Assembly (NCBI RefSeq): GCF_000568405.1
Contig: NZ_ARZY01000005.1
Location: forward strand, 62,001 to 126,000
Direction of reading: 5' to 3'
Origin: Catenovulum agarivorans DS-2
GTDB taxonomy: Bacteria > Pseudomonadota > Gammaproteobacteria > Enterobacterales > Alteromonadaceae
DNA length: 64,000 bases
Below are positions 46,400 through 57,081 of the stretch, piece by piece. Numbering within the stretch: position 1 is the first letter of the stretch; every line of letters starts with the position of its first letter. Both the position numbers and the translations under genes were made by a program. The notes under the pieces were generated by a model. That model was not told the DNA's origin. It did no database searches and saw only the letters and a program-made list of their open reading frames with translations.

Positions 46400-47611
46400 A
46401 TGTCTAATTCGTCTATGCTGCAAAATAACCACGTTTATCCCGTTGAAGATTGTCCATTAACACTTTGGCGCTTTCCCAAACAATCCGAGACATCACCATT
46501 ACAAGCATGGGATAGTGCTGACATTTTATTGGCAAATACAGCTGAACAGATTATATCACAAACCAGCGCTAGCACATTAGTGATAAACGACCAGTTTGGT
46601 GCCATTACACTGCATTTGCAAAGCTTAACGTCAGCGCCAATTAGCTTTTATAGCGACTCAAAAATCGCCCATTTGGCTTACCAACAAAATTTGACGTTGA
46701 ATTCAGAAAACTCACCAAAAGCAGATCTAATATTCAAGCCACTCAATAACAGCATAAATGATTTAAACAAGATATCGGCGGAGCAAGTTTATCTAATAAA
46801 AATTCCAAAGAACTTAGATTTCCTAGAAGCAATTTTGGCGCAAATACATCAAGTGGCGCCCGAAGATGCACAGATAATCGCATCGGCTAAAGCGAGCGAT
46901 ATAAACAACAAAGTGGTTAAACTATTTAATCGCTACTTTAAACAAGTGGATGTCAGTTTAGCTACAAAAAAATCACGAACAATTCATGCCACTGGTAAAC
47001 AAGCATCACCCTACTCGTCTTATTCATATTGGAAAACCTGGCAATTAGATAATGGTTTAACTATTTATAACGCGCCAAATGTATTCTCACGCAACAGCTT
47101 AGATATCGGCGCCGCATTTTTTCTGCCTCACCTACCAGCAAAACCTAACGACTTTAATTCAACAAAAACAGATGTGTTTGATTTAGCTTGCGGCAACGGC
47201 ATCTTATCCGCTTACATTGCTAGTTCTTTTCAGCAAAACAACTGCGCTGGTGAGTTAGTGTTACATTTGTTTGATGAATCTTATATGGCAATTGAATCGG
47301 CCGTTAAAACAATAGAGGCGAACGACTTGAGCTATGTACAAATCAAGCCTAATTGGAATGATTGCTTAAGCGACGTTAAAGATAAAGCAGACTGGATTGT
47401 CTGCAACCCACCTTTCCACCAACAAAAAACCATTACCGACCATATCGCGATGCAAATGTTTAATGATAGCCAGCGTTGTTTAGCAAAGGGGGGAAAATTG
47501 ATAATCGTGGGCAACGCGCATTTGGGTTATAGCAAACGGCTAAAAGATATTTTTGCTGACTGCGAGCTAGTGGCACAAGATAAAAGGTTTGTTGTATTAA
47601 AGGCGGAATAA
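46400..47611 (+). CDS. rlmG: 23S rRNA (guanine-1835-N2)-methyltransferase
   Basis: A 403-residue methyltransferase with the RlmG/RsmC two-domain design: an N-terminal, degenerate domain opening with LTLWRFPKQ and SPLQAWDSADI, and a C-terminal SAM domain with FDLACGNGILSAYI near residue 261 and the catalytic NPPFHQQKTITDH near residue 337. NAPNVFSRNSLDIGAAFFL near residue 231 precedes it, as in E. coli RlmG. About 25 residues longer than E. coli. A terminator hairpin follows. Confidence 0.92.
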   Translation: MSNSSMLQNNHVYPVEDCPLTLWRFPKQSETSPLQAWDSADILLANTAEQIISQTSASTLVINDQFGAITLHLQSLTSAPISFYSDSKIAHLAYQQNLTLNSENSPKADLIFKPLNNSINDLNKISAEQVYLIKIPKNLDFLEAILAQIHQVAPEDAQIIASAKASDINNKVVKLFNRYFKQVDVSLATKKSRTIHATGKQASPYSSYSYWKTWQLDNGLTIYNAPNVFSRNSLDIGAAFFLPHLPAKPNDFNSTKTDVFDLACGNGILSAYIASSFQQNNCAGELVLHLFDESYMAIESAVKTIEANDLSYVQIKPNWNDCLSDVKDKADWIVCNPPFHQQKTITDHIAMQMFNDSQRCLAKGGKLIIVGNAHLGYSKRLKDIFADCELVAQDKRFVVLKAE

Positions 47612-47641
47612 TGTCCTGGAGACAGATATCTTTTGTTTTAA

Positions 47642-47669
47642 AAAAAGGCAGAAAACTTTCTGCCTTTTT
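47642..47669. terminator. Terminator between rlmG and purB
   Basis: AAAAAGGCAGAAA/TTTCTGCCTTTTT forms a strong stem with a 2-base loop and with A- and T-runs on the two sides, so it can terminate the rightward rlmG and the leftward purB transcript. Confidence 0.88.
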
Positions 47670-47692
47670 ACCGCTTCAAATGTGATTGACTA

Positions 47693-49072
<1,380 letters not shown>

Positions 49073-49708
49073 TTAAATATTGGATATTTGTTGAAGCGCG
49101 TGCGCTGAAAAACGCACCCATTTTTGTCTTCTAAATAAAATATTACGTCGTTTACCGCCTAACTGACGCCAAAGCACAGCTGAGCGCAACGCAGCAAGCA
49201 ACAGTGCTCGTACTTTATTTTGTACTAAACGCTGTTGTAATAAATTAGGGTTACCCATTACACGAATTTTAGGGCCTAACGGGCTGATCACATCTTTATA
49301 AATACCAGCAAATCCTTCTACCACAACATCATGCAATAAATCATAATGTGCTAGTTTGGTTTCCATCGCATCAATTTGCTGACCCAGTTTACGCAATGAT
49401 TGCGGGTTTTTCGCCAGTTTGCGTTCAAGGGTTAATACACTTAACACATAGCGAGTCAGCTCAGCATCTTTCACTTGCGCCTGATGGCCTAACTGGTTGT
49501 GAATATTAGTCAAACCAGGTTGTAAATTGACTAGTTCGCCATACACATCAACCGTGTCTGCTGGGTTGGTGTTTAACACACTTTTAAGCATTGTTGCGAA
49601 TTGTTCGTCATCCATTTCACCCTTTCGTGCAACACTCTGCACTAAAGCACATGCTTGGCAAACCCCTGCCAAAGCTAAAGTTTGTTCGTAAGATACATCT
49701 GACATCAA
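49073..49708 (-). CDS. hflD: High frequency lysogenization protein HflD homologue
   Basis: A 211-residue, mostly helical, membrane-associated protein. YEQTLALAGVCQACALVQSV near residue 7 (written short here) and GNPNLLQQRLVQNKVRALLL near residue 155 are the recognised family segments, as is the arginine-rich C-terminal region WRQLGGKRRNILFRRQKW. In E. coli it influences the phage lambda CII decision; its cellular job is unclear. Its placement between mnmA and purB is the standard gammaproteobacterial arrangement. Confidence 0.9.
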   Translation of the reverse strand: MMSDVSYEQTLALAGVCQACALVQSVARKGEMDDEQFATMLKSVLNTNPADTVDVYGELVNLQPGLTNIHNQLGHQAQVKDAELTRYVLSVLTLERKLAKNPQSLRKLGQQIDAMETKLAHYDLLHDVVVEGFAGIYKDVISPLGPKIRVMGNPNLLQQRLVQNKVRALLLAALRSAVLWRQLGGKRRNILFRRQKWVRFSAHALQQISNI

Positions 49709-49722
49709 AGTTACCGAATTAG

Positions 49723-50826
49723 CTACCGAATTAAACTGTCAATAATTGCGCCGCCCAAACAGACTTCTTGCGCATAAAATACCGCTGACTGCCCAGGCGT
49801 TACCGCAGCCACTGGCTCATCAAAGATGACTTGATAATTTTGTTCATCTAATTTTTTAACCGAACAGGCTATATCTTGTTGGCGATAGCGAGTTTTAACA
49901 GTACAGTTAAATTCTTGACCCGGACCGACTCTGTCAACCCAATGGCTTTGATTAACAATCATGCCATTTGAGAATAATCTTGGGTGTTTACTGCCTTGTG
50001 CGACAATCAATACATTGCGTTCAAGATCTTTGTCGACCGTGTACCAAGGCTCATCACCTGAGTTTTTCATACCACCAATACCTAAACCTTTTCGCTGGCC
50101 TAGCGTGTGGTACATTAAACCTTCGTGGCGACCAATCACTTCGCCATCAACAGTTTCAATATCACCCGGCTGTGCGGGTAAATATTGCTGCAGGAAATCT
50201 TTAAATTTGCGCTCACCAATAAAACAAATACCAGTTGAATCTTTTTTATTGGCTGTGACTAAGTCTTGCTCTTCAGCAATCTTACGTACTTCTGGTTTCT
50301 CTAAACCACCAACTGGAAATAAGGTTTGGGCAACATGCTGCTCTGCTAAAGTATATAAAAAGTAGCTTTGGTCTTTATTATTATCTAAACCACGTAACAT
50401 TTGCCACTTGCCGTTTTCGTCTTGACGACGTTGCACATAGTGACCAGTGGCTATATAGTCAGCCCCTAATGCATCTGCAGCAAATTCTAAAAAGGCTTTA
50501 AACTTTATTTCTTTGTTGCACATAATATCTGGGTTAGGCGTTCTGCCCGCTTTGTATTCTGCTAAAAAGTACTCGAATACATTGTCCCAATATTCTGCGG
50601 CAAAGTTGACAGTGTGCAATTCAATGCCTAACTTGTCGGCAACAGCTTGTGCATCTTCTAAGTCCTGAGCGGCTGCGCAGTACTCATCTGTATCATCTTC
50701 TTCCCAATTCTTCATGAACAAACCTTCAACTTGATATCCTTGTTGAAGTAACAAATAAGCAGACACAGATGAATCAACGCCACCCGACATACCAACAATA
50801 ACTTTTTTGTCTTGATTGCCTGACAT
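49723..50826 (-). CDS. mnmA: tRNA-specific 2-thiouridylase MnmA
   Basis: A 367-residue enzyme that thiolates U34 of tRNAs for Lys, Glu and Gln. The PP-loop [10 protein letters not shown] is at residues 12-21. The first catalytic cysteine is in [13 protein letters not shown] near residue 103 and the second in [14 protein letters not shown] near residue 200. [11 protein letters not shown] near residue 245 and PGQSAVFY near residue 340 are typical. It opens the mnmA-hflD-purB run; nudJ and rluE lie upstream on the same strand. Confidence 0.96.
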   Translation of the reverse strand: MSGNQDKKVIVGMSGGVDSSVSAYLLLQQGYQVEGLFMKNWEEDDTDEYCAAAQDLEDAQAVADKLGIELHTVNFAAEYWDNVFEYFLAEYKAGRTPNPDIMCNKEIKFKAFLEFAADALGADYIATGHYVQRRQDENGKWQMLRGLDNNKDQSYFLYTLAEQHVAQTLFPVGGLEKPEVRKIAEEQDLVTANKKDSTGICFIGERKFKDFLQQYLPAQPGDIETVDGEVIGRHEGLMYHTLGQRKGLGIGGMKNSGDEPWYTVDKDLERNVLIVAQGSKHPRLFSNGMIVNQSHWVDRVGPGQEFNCTVKTRYRQQDIACSVKKLDEQNYQVIFDEPVAAVTPGQSAVFYAQEVCLGGAIIDSLIR

Positions 50827-50882
50827 GAATAAAAATACTCGCAGCTAAAAATGGGGCGCTATTCTATCACCCTTTATCCTTG

Positions 50883-51332
50883 CTATAAATAACTCTTAAC
50901 CGCAGATAGCGGTATTCTTTGCCCTTTTATATAATCATCAAAGCAAATTTGTACCATATGGCTTCTATGTGGTAGCTGTTTTTGCTCGATTTGTTCAATG
51001 CTAAACCAGTGTGCAGCAAGGATATCATCATCTTGTGGTTGCAGAGCTGGCAATTGCTCTGACTCCACTTTGCAGTAATAACAAAAACGTAAATATTGAA
51101 TATCTTTGCCTTGAACTTGGCTTTGATAAATACCTACTAAACCTTGAGGCTCTAGTTCAATGCCCGCTTCTTCAAATAATTCACGTTTAGCGGCTTGCTC
51201 TAAAGATTCATCTTTTTCTAAATGGCCAGCTGGCTGATTAATAACATTAATGCCATTTTCTATTTCTTCAACAACTAAAAACTTATTGTTGCATTCAACT
51301 ATCCAAGCAATAGTTGTATTAGGTTTAAACAT
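50883..51332 (-). CDS. nudJ: NUDIX hydrolase, NudJ type
   Basis: A 149-residue NUDIX hydrolase. The box GHLEKDESLEQAAKRELFEEAG at about residues 36-57 fits G-x5-E-x7-R-E-U-x-E-E-x-G (given here only for position). NQPAGHLE precedes it as in NudJ, a phosphatase for thiamine pyrophosphate precursors and nucleotides. Substrate is family-level inference. Its start shares one base with the rluE stop and mnmA follows, an arrangement also seen in enterobacteria. Confidence 0.87.
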   Translation of the reverse strand: MFKPNTTIAWIVECNNKFLVVEEIENGINVINQPAGHLEKDESLEQAAKRELFEEAGIELEPQGLVGIYQSQVQGKDIQYLRFCYYCKVESEQLPALQPQDDDILAAHWFSIEQIEQKQLPHRSHMVQICFDDYIKGQRIPLSAVKSYL

Positions 51333-52021
51333 TAAATTTGCTCCAAATATTGTTTAAATTCTTCAGTATCGAGTTCACGCCATTCACCTGGTGCTAACCC
51401 ATCAATTGAGAAAGATGAAAACTGATGGCGAATTAAGCGCAAAGTTGGCAAACCAACGTGGGCAGTCATGCGGCGAACTTGTCGATTTTTACCCTCTTGT
51501 AAGCCAATTTCTAGCCATGACGTTGGTATATTTTTGCGTTCTCGAATTGGAGGGTTACGAGGCCAAATCGCTGGCGGTTCAATCAGCCTTACTTTTGCTG
51601 GCTTAGTTTTACCGTCTTTAAGTTCAACGCCCTGACGTAATTGCTGCAGTTGTTGTTGGTTGGGTTCACCTTCTACTTGCACCCAATAGAGTTTGCTTTT
51701 GTCGAATTTAGGATTGGCAAGTACGTTTTGTAACTTGCCGCTATTGGTTAACACCAACAGTCCTTCTGAATCTTTATCTAACCGCCCTGCTGCATAAACA
51801 TTTTCAATAGGAATATAATCTTTTAATGTTTTTCTGTGCTGATCATCGGTAAACTGAGTCAACACATCATATGGTTTATTAAACAACACCACTTTTACCA
51901 CTGCAGGTTCTGGCCTTTTAGTTTTGCGCTTAACACCCTGACGCGAATTCCGCGAGTTTTTTGCCTTATTTATGTGTTTTTTTTGCCCAAAACTTGGCTT
52001 TTTTGTGTTTTGCTGCAACAT
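51332..52021 (-). CDS. rluE: 23S rRNA pseudouridine(2457) synthase
   Basis: A 229-residue pseudouridine synthase without an S4 domain. A very basic tail (residues 1-40, many K, N and R) precedes [17 protein letters not shown]. The catalytic aspartate is in [15 protein letters not shown] near residue 92, and [20 protein letters not shown] near residue 173 is the conserved final motif. The RluE assignment over RluB/F rests on the lack of S4 domain and on the nudJ neighbour. Divergent from icd with a 233-base gap. Confidence 0.9.
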   Translation of the reverse strand: MLQQNTKKPSFGQKKHINKAKNSRNSRQGVKRKTKRPEPAVVKVVLFNKPYDVLTQFTDDQHRKTLKDYIPIENVYAAGRLDKDSEGLLVLTNSGKLQNVLANPKFDKSKLYWVQVEGEPNQQQLQQLRQGVELKDGKTKPAKVRLIEPPAIWPRNPPIRERKNIPTSWLEIGLQEGKNRQVRRMTAHVGLPTLRLIRHQFSSFSIDGLAPGEWRELDTEEFKQYLEQI

Positions 52022-52233
52022 TTATTTCCACTATTCAATTATAAAATGACAACTAAAGCGATACCCAAGCTACTTTACTATACTTGCAATCGCTCATTTG
52101 TGGGCTGTACTGTATCTCGTATTATAAAGAAGCCTAGGTATATATCACCAAACTTTATGGTCGACATTGCACCAAAGCGGTGAACATACGCTTGTAGTAA
52201 TTAAGAAGCTTGCTAGAATCATCGGCAGCATAA

Positions 52234-54486
<2,253 letters not shown>

Positions 54487-54531
54487 GTTTTAGTGAATTA
54501 ATTAGCTAAATAGCTGATAGTAATTAAAAAT

Positions 54532-54567
54532 AAATCCCCCGCACTCACTGAGTACGGGGGATTTTTT
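54532..54567 (+). terminator. Terminator of icd
   Basis: AAATCCCCCG/CGGGGGATTT, a 10-base GC-rich stem with a 13-base loop, is followed by TTTT 46 bases after the icd stop codon. A textbook rho-independent terminator. Confidence 0.92.
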
Positions 54568-54632
54568 AATTTTGAATATCCGAAAGTTAAATTTAAAAAA
54601 TCATCTCTCGAAGGTAAGTCAGTTTGTTTGGC

Positions 54633-54824
54633 TTATTGAAGTAGATGGGTTGCAAATGAATGCCTTAGGGTATGTGGGATAATCGATTTTGTTATTTTCA
54701 CTTTCACTACAGCCCTGCTAATCGCTTTGCGTACCAATGAATCTAAAAAGAGCTTCAGTTTCAATTGTTCTGAGCGAGTATTGACGTAATAACATGTACT
54801 CAGCAGTGCTATTTTTTTATTTAA
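54633..54824 (-). pseudogene. Truncated tyrosine recombinase, integron-integrase-like
   Basis: A 63-codon open fragment on the minus strand ends KAISRAVVKVKITK, then SIIPHTLRHSFATHLLQ and TAA. HTLRHSFATHLL is the box II H-x-x-R motif of tyrosine recombinases, and the preceding helix resembles integron integrases. There is no start codon context, box I arginine or catalytic tyrosine, and the frame opens after a TAG, so it is a relic. Its orientation, pointing away from the small genes to the right, is that of an integron integrase next to its cassettes. Family call is recalled similarity only. Confidence 0.6.
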
Positions 54825-54932
54825 CTATGTTTATTTACGGCTATGTTGTGGTTTGGTGTTGGTAACATAAGGCCTCTTTTATCCACGTTTGCTCTAAATG
54901 ATTCGTATTAGTCTCCATAAACCTAAACCAGC

Positions 54933-55019
54933 TCAAAATGTACCTGGCACAATTTGCGCTGAGAAATCGACAGATATGAACTGGTTTTAGTGCGAGTAGT
55001 CTGGCTTGTAGTTGGCCAT
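54933..55019 (-). pseudogene. Decayed N-terminus of an IS1182-like transposase
   Basis: From the ATG at 55019 the minus strand reads MANYKPDYSH, then TAA at 54989-54987, and continues in frame as NQFISVDFSAQIVPGTF up to a TGA at 54933. The pattern D-Y-x(4-6)-I-P-V/I-x-x-x-Q-I/L-x-P-G-T resembles the beginning of IS1182-family transposases. The rest of the element is not recognisable. No terminal repeats were found. Low to moderate confidence. Confidence 0.4.
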
Positions 55020-55167
55020 GATTATGAGGGGTTGGGGAATAAGTGTTATTAGATCATATGGGATCTGGCAACTCAATGTTTCTTTTGGGTAAATTACAGA
55101 TTAAACTTATTTTATTTATTAAAGTTGAGATTGGAGTTTTTCTACAGTCTCGTTATGTGTATCTAGA

Positions 55168-55464
55168 ATGCGGAAGTTAACTCCAAAAGAAGCTGAAATT
55201 ATTAATAAACTAGTTACATTGGCTAAATTAAAAATTGATACTAAAAATTTACTTGTGCGGCCTTTAAACGATGGTGGTATGGGGAGTCTAGCGTTAGGTG
55301 AGAATTATGATAAGCGCATGTTTGGGAAACAAGCGGCAGAGTTTATTTTCAAAGACCTTGACGACACCTTAATATCTGCGGCTCTCAATCTAGACCTTCA
55401 AGGTAACTTGTATGAACTAGACTTATGGAAAGTCGACTTTTCACCAACTCAAGTGTTACAGTAA
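55168..55464 (+). CDS. Small hypothetical protein, DUF6984-like
   Basis: A 98-residue soluble protein. It opens MRKLTPKEAEIINKLVTLAK and contains LNDGGMGSL at residues 33-41, the pattern I associate with the DUF6984 family, whose function is not known but which is often found near toxin/immunity or accessory loci. There is no signal or membrane helix. It is 28 bases ahead of the next small gene and likely co-transcribed. The first gene to the right of the recombinase remnant. Confidence 0.6.
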   Translation: MRKLTPKEAEIINKLVTLAKLKIDTKNLLVRPLNDGGMGSLALGENYDKRMFGKQAAEFIFKDLDDTLISAALNLDLQGNLYELDLWKVDFSPTQVLQ

Positions 55465-55492
55465 ATACGGCGTTATAACTCTTGGAGGTTTT

Positions 55493-55861
55493 GTGGAATT
55501 ATCAAGTATTGTGAATTCATGTGAAAAGCTAATACATGCGCAATCATATAGTTTCAAAGAACTTCCAAATGAAATCGCAGCAATAAAATTAGACTTTGAA
55601 ACGTTTAGTTGCTCTATCAGGTGTATTGAAAATTCTGATGAGCTTGAGCTATCCGATACAAATAAACTTGATGACCTGACTGCAACTAATTATTCACTAT
55701 TACTTCAAAGCTGTTGCGGCTCCAAATTGCGTTGGGCTTGGGTGTTAGTTAATAATCAAGGCTACTCTGATGGTTTAAGATTTGAATTCGATAATAATCA
55801 AATAATTGAGCTCGTTGTTCTTGCATCTTCAATAAAGCAGTTCAGTGTAAACGAGCTATAA
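55493..55861 (+). CDS. Small hypothetical protein, DUF6334-like
   Basis: A 122-residue soluble acidic protein. The central GSKLRWAWVLVNNQGYSDGL near residues 77-96 followed by FEFDNN resembles the DUF6334 family, function unknown, commonly in accessory islands. The start is GTG at 55493 with a strong GGAGG seven bases upstream, confirming translation. It is 28 bases after the DUF6984-like gene. Its TAA stop ends at 55861, where the intron-like sequence on the other strand ends. Confidence 0.6.
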   Translation: MELSSIVNSCEKLIHAQSYSFKELPNEIAAIKLDFETFSCSIRCIENSDELELSDTNKLDDLTATNYSLLLQSCCGSKLRWAWVLVNNQGYSDGLRFEFDNNQIIELVVLASSIKQFSVNEL

Positions 55862-55960
55862 TCGGGTAGCCAAGGGTATCTAATCCTCAAGCCGCCACAA
55901 CACCCTGCATGCTGGTCTACCCCAAGGGCACTTTGTCGCTTCGCTCGGGCGCGAAGGGCG
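55861..55960 (-). mobile_element. Degenerate 3' end of a group II intron (domains V-VI)
   Basis: On the minus strand GTGCCCTTGGGGTAGACC is followed by AGCATGCAGGGTGTTGTGG, then CTTGAGGATTAGATACCC and a terminal TTGGCTACCCGAT. This order resembles the tail of many bacterial group II introns, with a domain V stem (GTGCCCT opposite AGGGTGT), a domain VI stem and the terminal CTACCCGAT. The catalytic triad expected as CGC or AGC would be TGC here, and the reverse transcriptase and 5' parts are absent, so this is a relic. The call is from recalled patterns and a search with Infernal would decide. Confidence 0.5.
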
Positions 55961-55990
55961 TTTCATTTAATAATTATCCATTCGGATAAT
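55939..55990. repeat. Two tight hairpins right of the intron remnant
   Basis: CTTCGC-TCGGGC-GCGAAG (55939-55956) and ATTATCC-ATTC-GGATAAT (55973-55990) are perfect 6- and 7-base inverted repeats separated by 16 bases. The first overlaps the outer part of the intron-like sequence. They resemble small palindromic repeat units. Confidence 0.5.
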
Positions 55991-56078
55991 GCACTTTGAT
56001 CCATCCGTCTCTGAGTGAATATAATCCTTCTGATTTCAGATAATTTAAGTTTAAAGCCTGTTGAATACCCGGTGCCAA

Positions 56079-56099
56079 AGGCTAGCGGTTAACTAGCCT
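56079..56099 (-). terminator. Palindrome overlapping the GNAT toxin stop codon
   Basis: AGGCTAG-CGGTTAA-CTAGCCT is a perfect 7-base inverted repeat whose right arm includes the TAG stop of the toxin gene. It may end or stabilise the toxin-antitoxin transcript. There is no T-run. Confidence 0.4.
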
Positions 56100-56587
56100 A
56101 AGCTTGCTCTCACATCCGCAATGGTGATGAAGAGTTTGTTTTCTGCGTCTTGAAATGCTTGAAAACCATAGCGTTCATAGAAATGTTTTGCTCCGCCTTT
56201 GGCATCAACGATAACAACTGGAAATGCAACGCTATCACTAGCGGCTAATAGCTTTCTGAGTGCGTCGATAAGCAGCCACTCACCAAAGCCTTTCCCTTTA
56301 TATCGGTCATCGACAGCAAGACGGGCAATCAGACCACCAGAGGTGGATGATTGGTGCTTTTTTTGTAACTTATCAGGCAATGCATTTAAGTCAATTGGTG
56401 TCATTGTTAGCGTGTAAAAGCCGATGACATGTGAGTTGTCGCTATCATCTTCCAAAACAAACGTTCTGGTGTTGTCCTTCTTTGCTTGCTGACTCGCCAT
56501 TACTTTTAAGTAATTATTGAGAGCTTCGATGCCACAGTTGAATCGGTTTCTATTGTGTTTAGCTTTATCTAGAAGCACCGTATTCAT
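56093..56587 (-). CDS. GNAT-family toxin of a TacAT/AtaRT-type module
   Basis: A 164-residue acetyltransferase toxin that, in characterised relatives, acetylates the amino group of aminoacyl-tRNA and stops translation. FNCGIEALNNYLKVMASQQAKKD at residues 17-39 is the family N-terminal pattern, RLAVDDRYKGKGFGEWLL near residue 91 contains the acetyl-CoA loop (RxxGxG), and FYERYGFQAF near residue 141 the conserved tyrosine region. Its start overlaps the antitoxin stop by 4 bases. No damage visible. Confidence 0.9.
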   Translation of the reverse strand: MNTVLLDKAKHNRNRFNCGIEALNNYLKVMASQQAKKDNTRTFVLEDDSDNSHVIGFYTLTMTPIDLNALPDKLQKKHQSSTSGGLIARLAVDDRYKGKGFGEWLLIDALRKLLAASDSVAFPVVIVDAKGGAKHFYERYGFQAFQDAENKLFITIADVRASLG

Positions 56588-56859
56588 CTTTGACTTTTGC
56601 TCGAATATCGATCAGCAGCAGATTTTAGTTTTGAGTTCTGTATCGCAGGGCGGTCTAAAGCTTCCATAAGCAACATCGCATCAGCTTGGCTCAGCTTTAA
56701 AGCCTGTTCACGTTCGATAACTTGTTTAGCTTTTTCGATTGCAGCGCTTAAAACAAACGAGTTGATGCTAGACATGCCGGCGATCGCGGCGGCCTTAGTA
56801 AGTAAGTCTTGTGTATCGACATCAACTCTAGCGGTGATGCGAGGCAAAGTCGTAGCCAT
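56584..56859 (-). CDS. DUF1778-family antitoxin (TacA type)
   Basis: A 91-residue ribbon-helix-helix antitoxin. ITARVDVDTQDLLTKAAAIA at residues 8-27 is the DNA-binding part, and the C-terminal half with LSQADAMLLMEALDRPA near 57-73 binds the toxin. GGAGA eight bases upstream marks the ATG. It is the first gene of the pair and should repress the promoter region at 56876-56945. It forms one transcript with the GNAT toxin. Confidence 0.9.
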   Translation of the reverse strand: MATTLPRITARVDVDTQDLLTKAAAIAGMSSINSFVLSAAIEKAKQVIEREQALKLSQADAMLLMEALDRPAIQNSKLKSAADRYSSKSQR

Positions 56860-56875
56860 AATCTTATCTCCTGTC

Positions 56876-56945
56876 GTGTCAAAATGTCACATGTGTATTA
56901 TGGTCTTAAAGTGTGCAATAAGCAATCTCTGTGTCACTTTGGCAC
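56876..56945 (-). promoter_or_regulatory. Promoter/operator region of the toxin-antitoxin pair
   Basis: TGTCA repeats occur at 56877-56881 and 56885-56889, followed by the palindrome CACATGTG (56888-56895), and the dyad GTGTCA-CTT-TGGCAC (56931-56945). This cluster of related half sites directly upstream of the antitoxin gene is what an autoregulated ribbon-helix-helix operator would look like. Confidence 0.45.
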
Positions 56946-56951
56946 GCAAAC

Positions 56952-56976
56952 TAATCGGGTAGCCGAGGGGTTAGGA
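56952..56976 (-). repeat. Second copy of the intron-end sequence
   Basis: The plus strand reads TAATCGGGTAGCCGAGGGG here and TAATCGGGTAGCCAAGGG at 55859-55876, so 17 of 18 bases match. On the minus strand both end in CTACCCGATTA. At this copy the match to an intron domain VI stops after about 25 bases and no domain V follows. The two copies flank the toxin-antitoxin pair, 1.1 kb apart. Confidence 0.6.
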
Positions 56977-57081
56977 GAGTTTATGGCAACGGCACCAAAC
57001 TCAGCGCTTGTTAAAGCGGCAAAGTTTACCGACGAGAGTGACATTTCCCGTTAATCCATAATCCCTTTAGGCGCATCAGCT

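Larger units (their letters stand above)
54570..55167. other. Gene-poor interval with relics of mobile DNA
   Basis: About 600 bases after the icd terminator have no intact gene. They hold the tyrosine recombinase remnant and the transposase remnant described separately, and otherwise AT-rich sequence with stops in all frames. The rightmost 140 bases form the leader of the first small gene at 55168, without a clear promoter. Confidence 0.6.

Noticed and set aside
49968-50365. Long plus-strand open frames within mnmA.
   Set aside because: They lie inside a clear minus-strand gene with full family motifs; antisense shadows.
55861-56100. Canonical integron attC sites around the small genes.
   Set aside because: No paired R-box/L-box cores of the usual attC pattern could be found; the repeats fit a group II intron end better.
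56983-57054. A 23-residue plus-strand frame MATAPNSALVKAAKFTDESD... next to the second intron-like end.
   Set aside because: It has a weak GGAGAG upstream and normal composition, but it is too short and isolated to call a gene; could be a remnant, so left out of the features.
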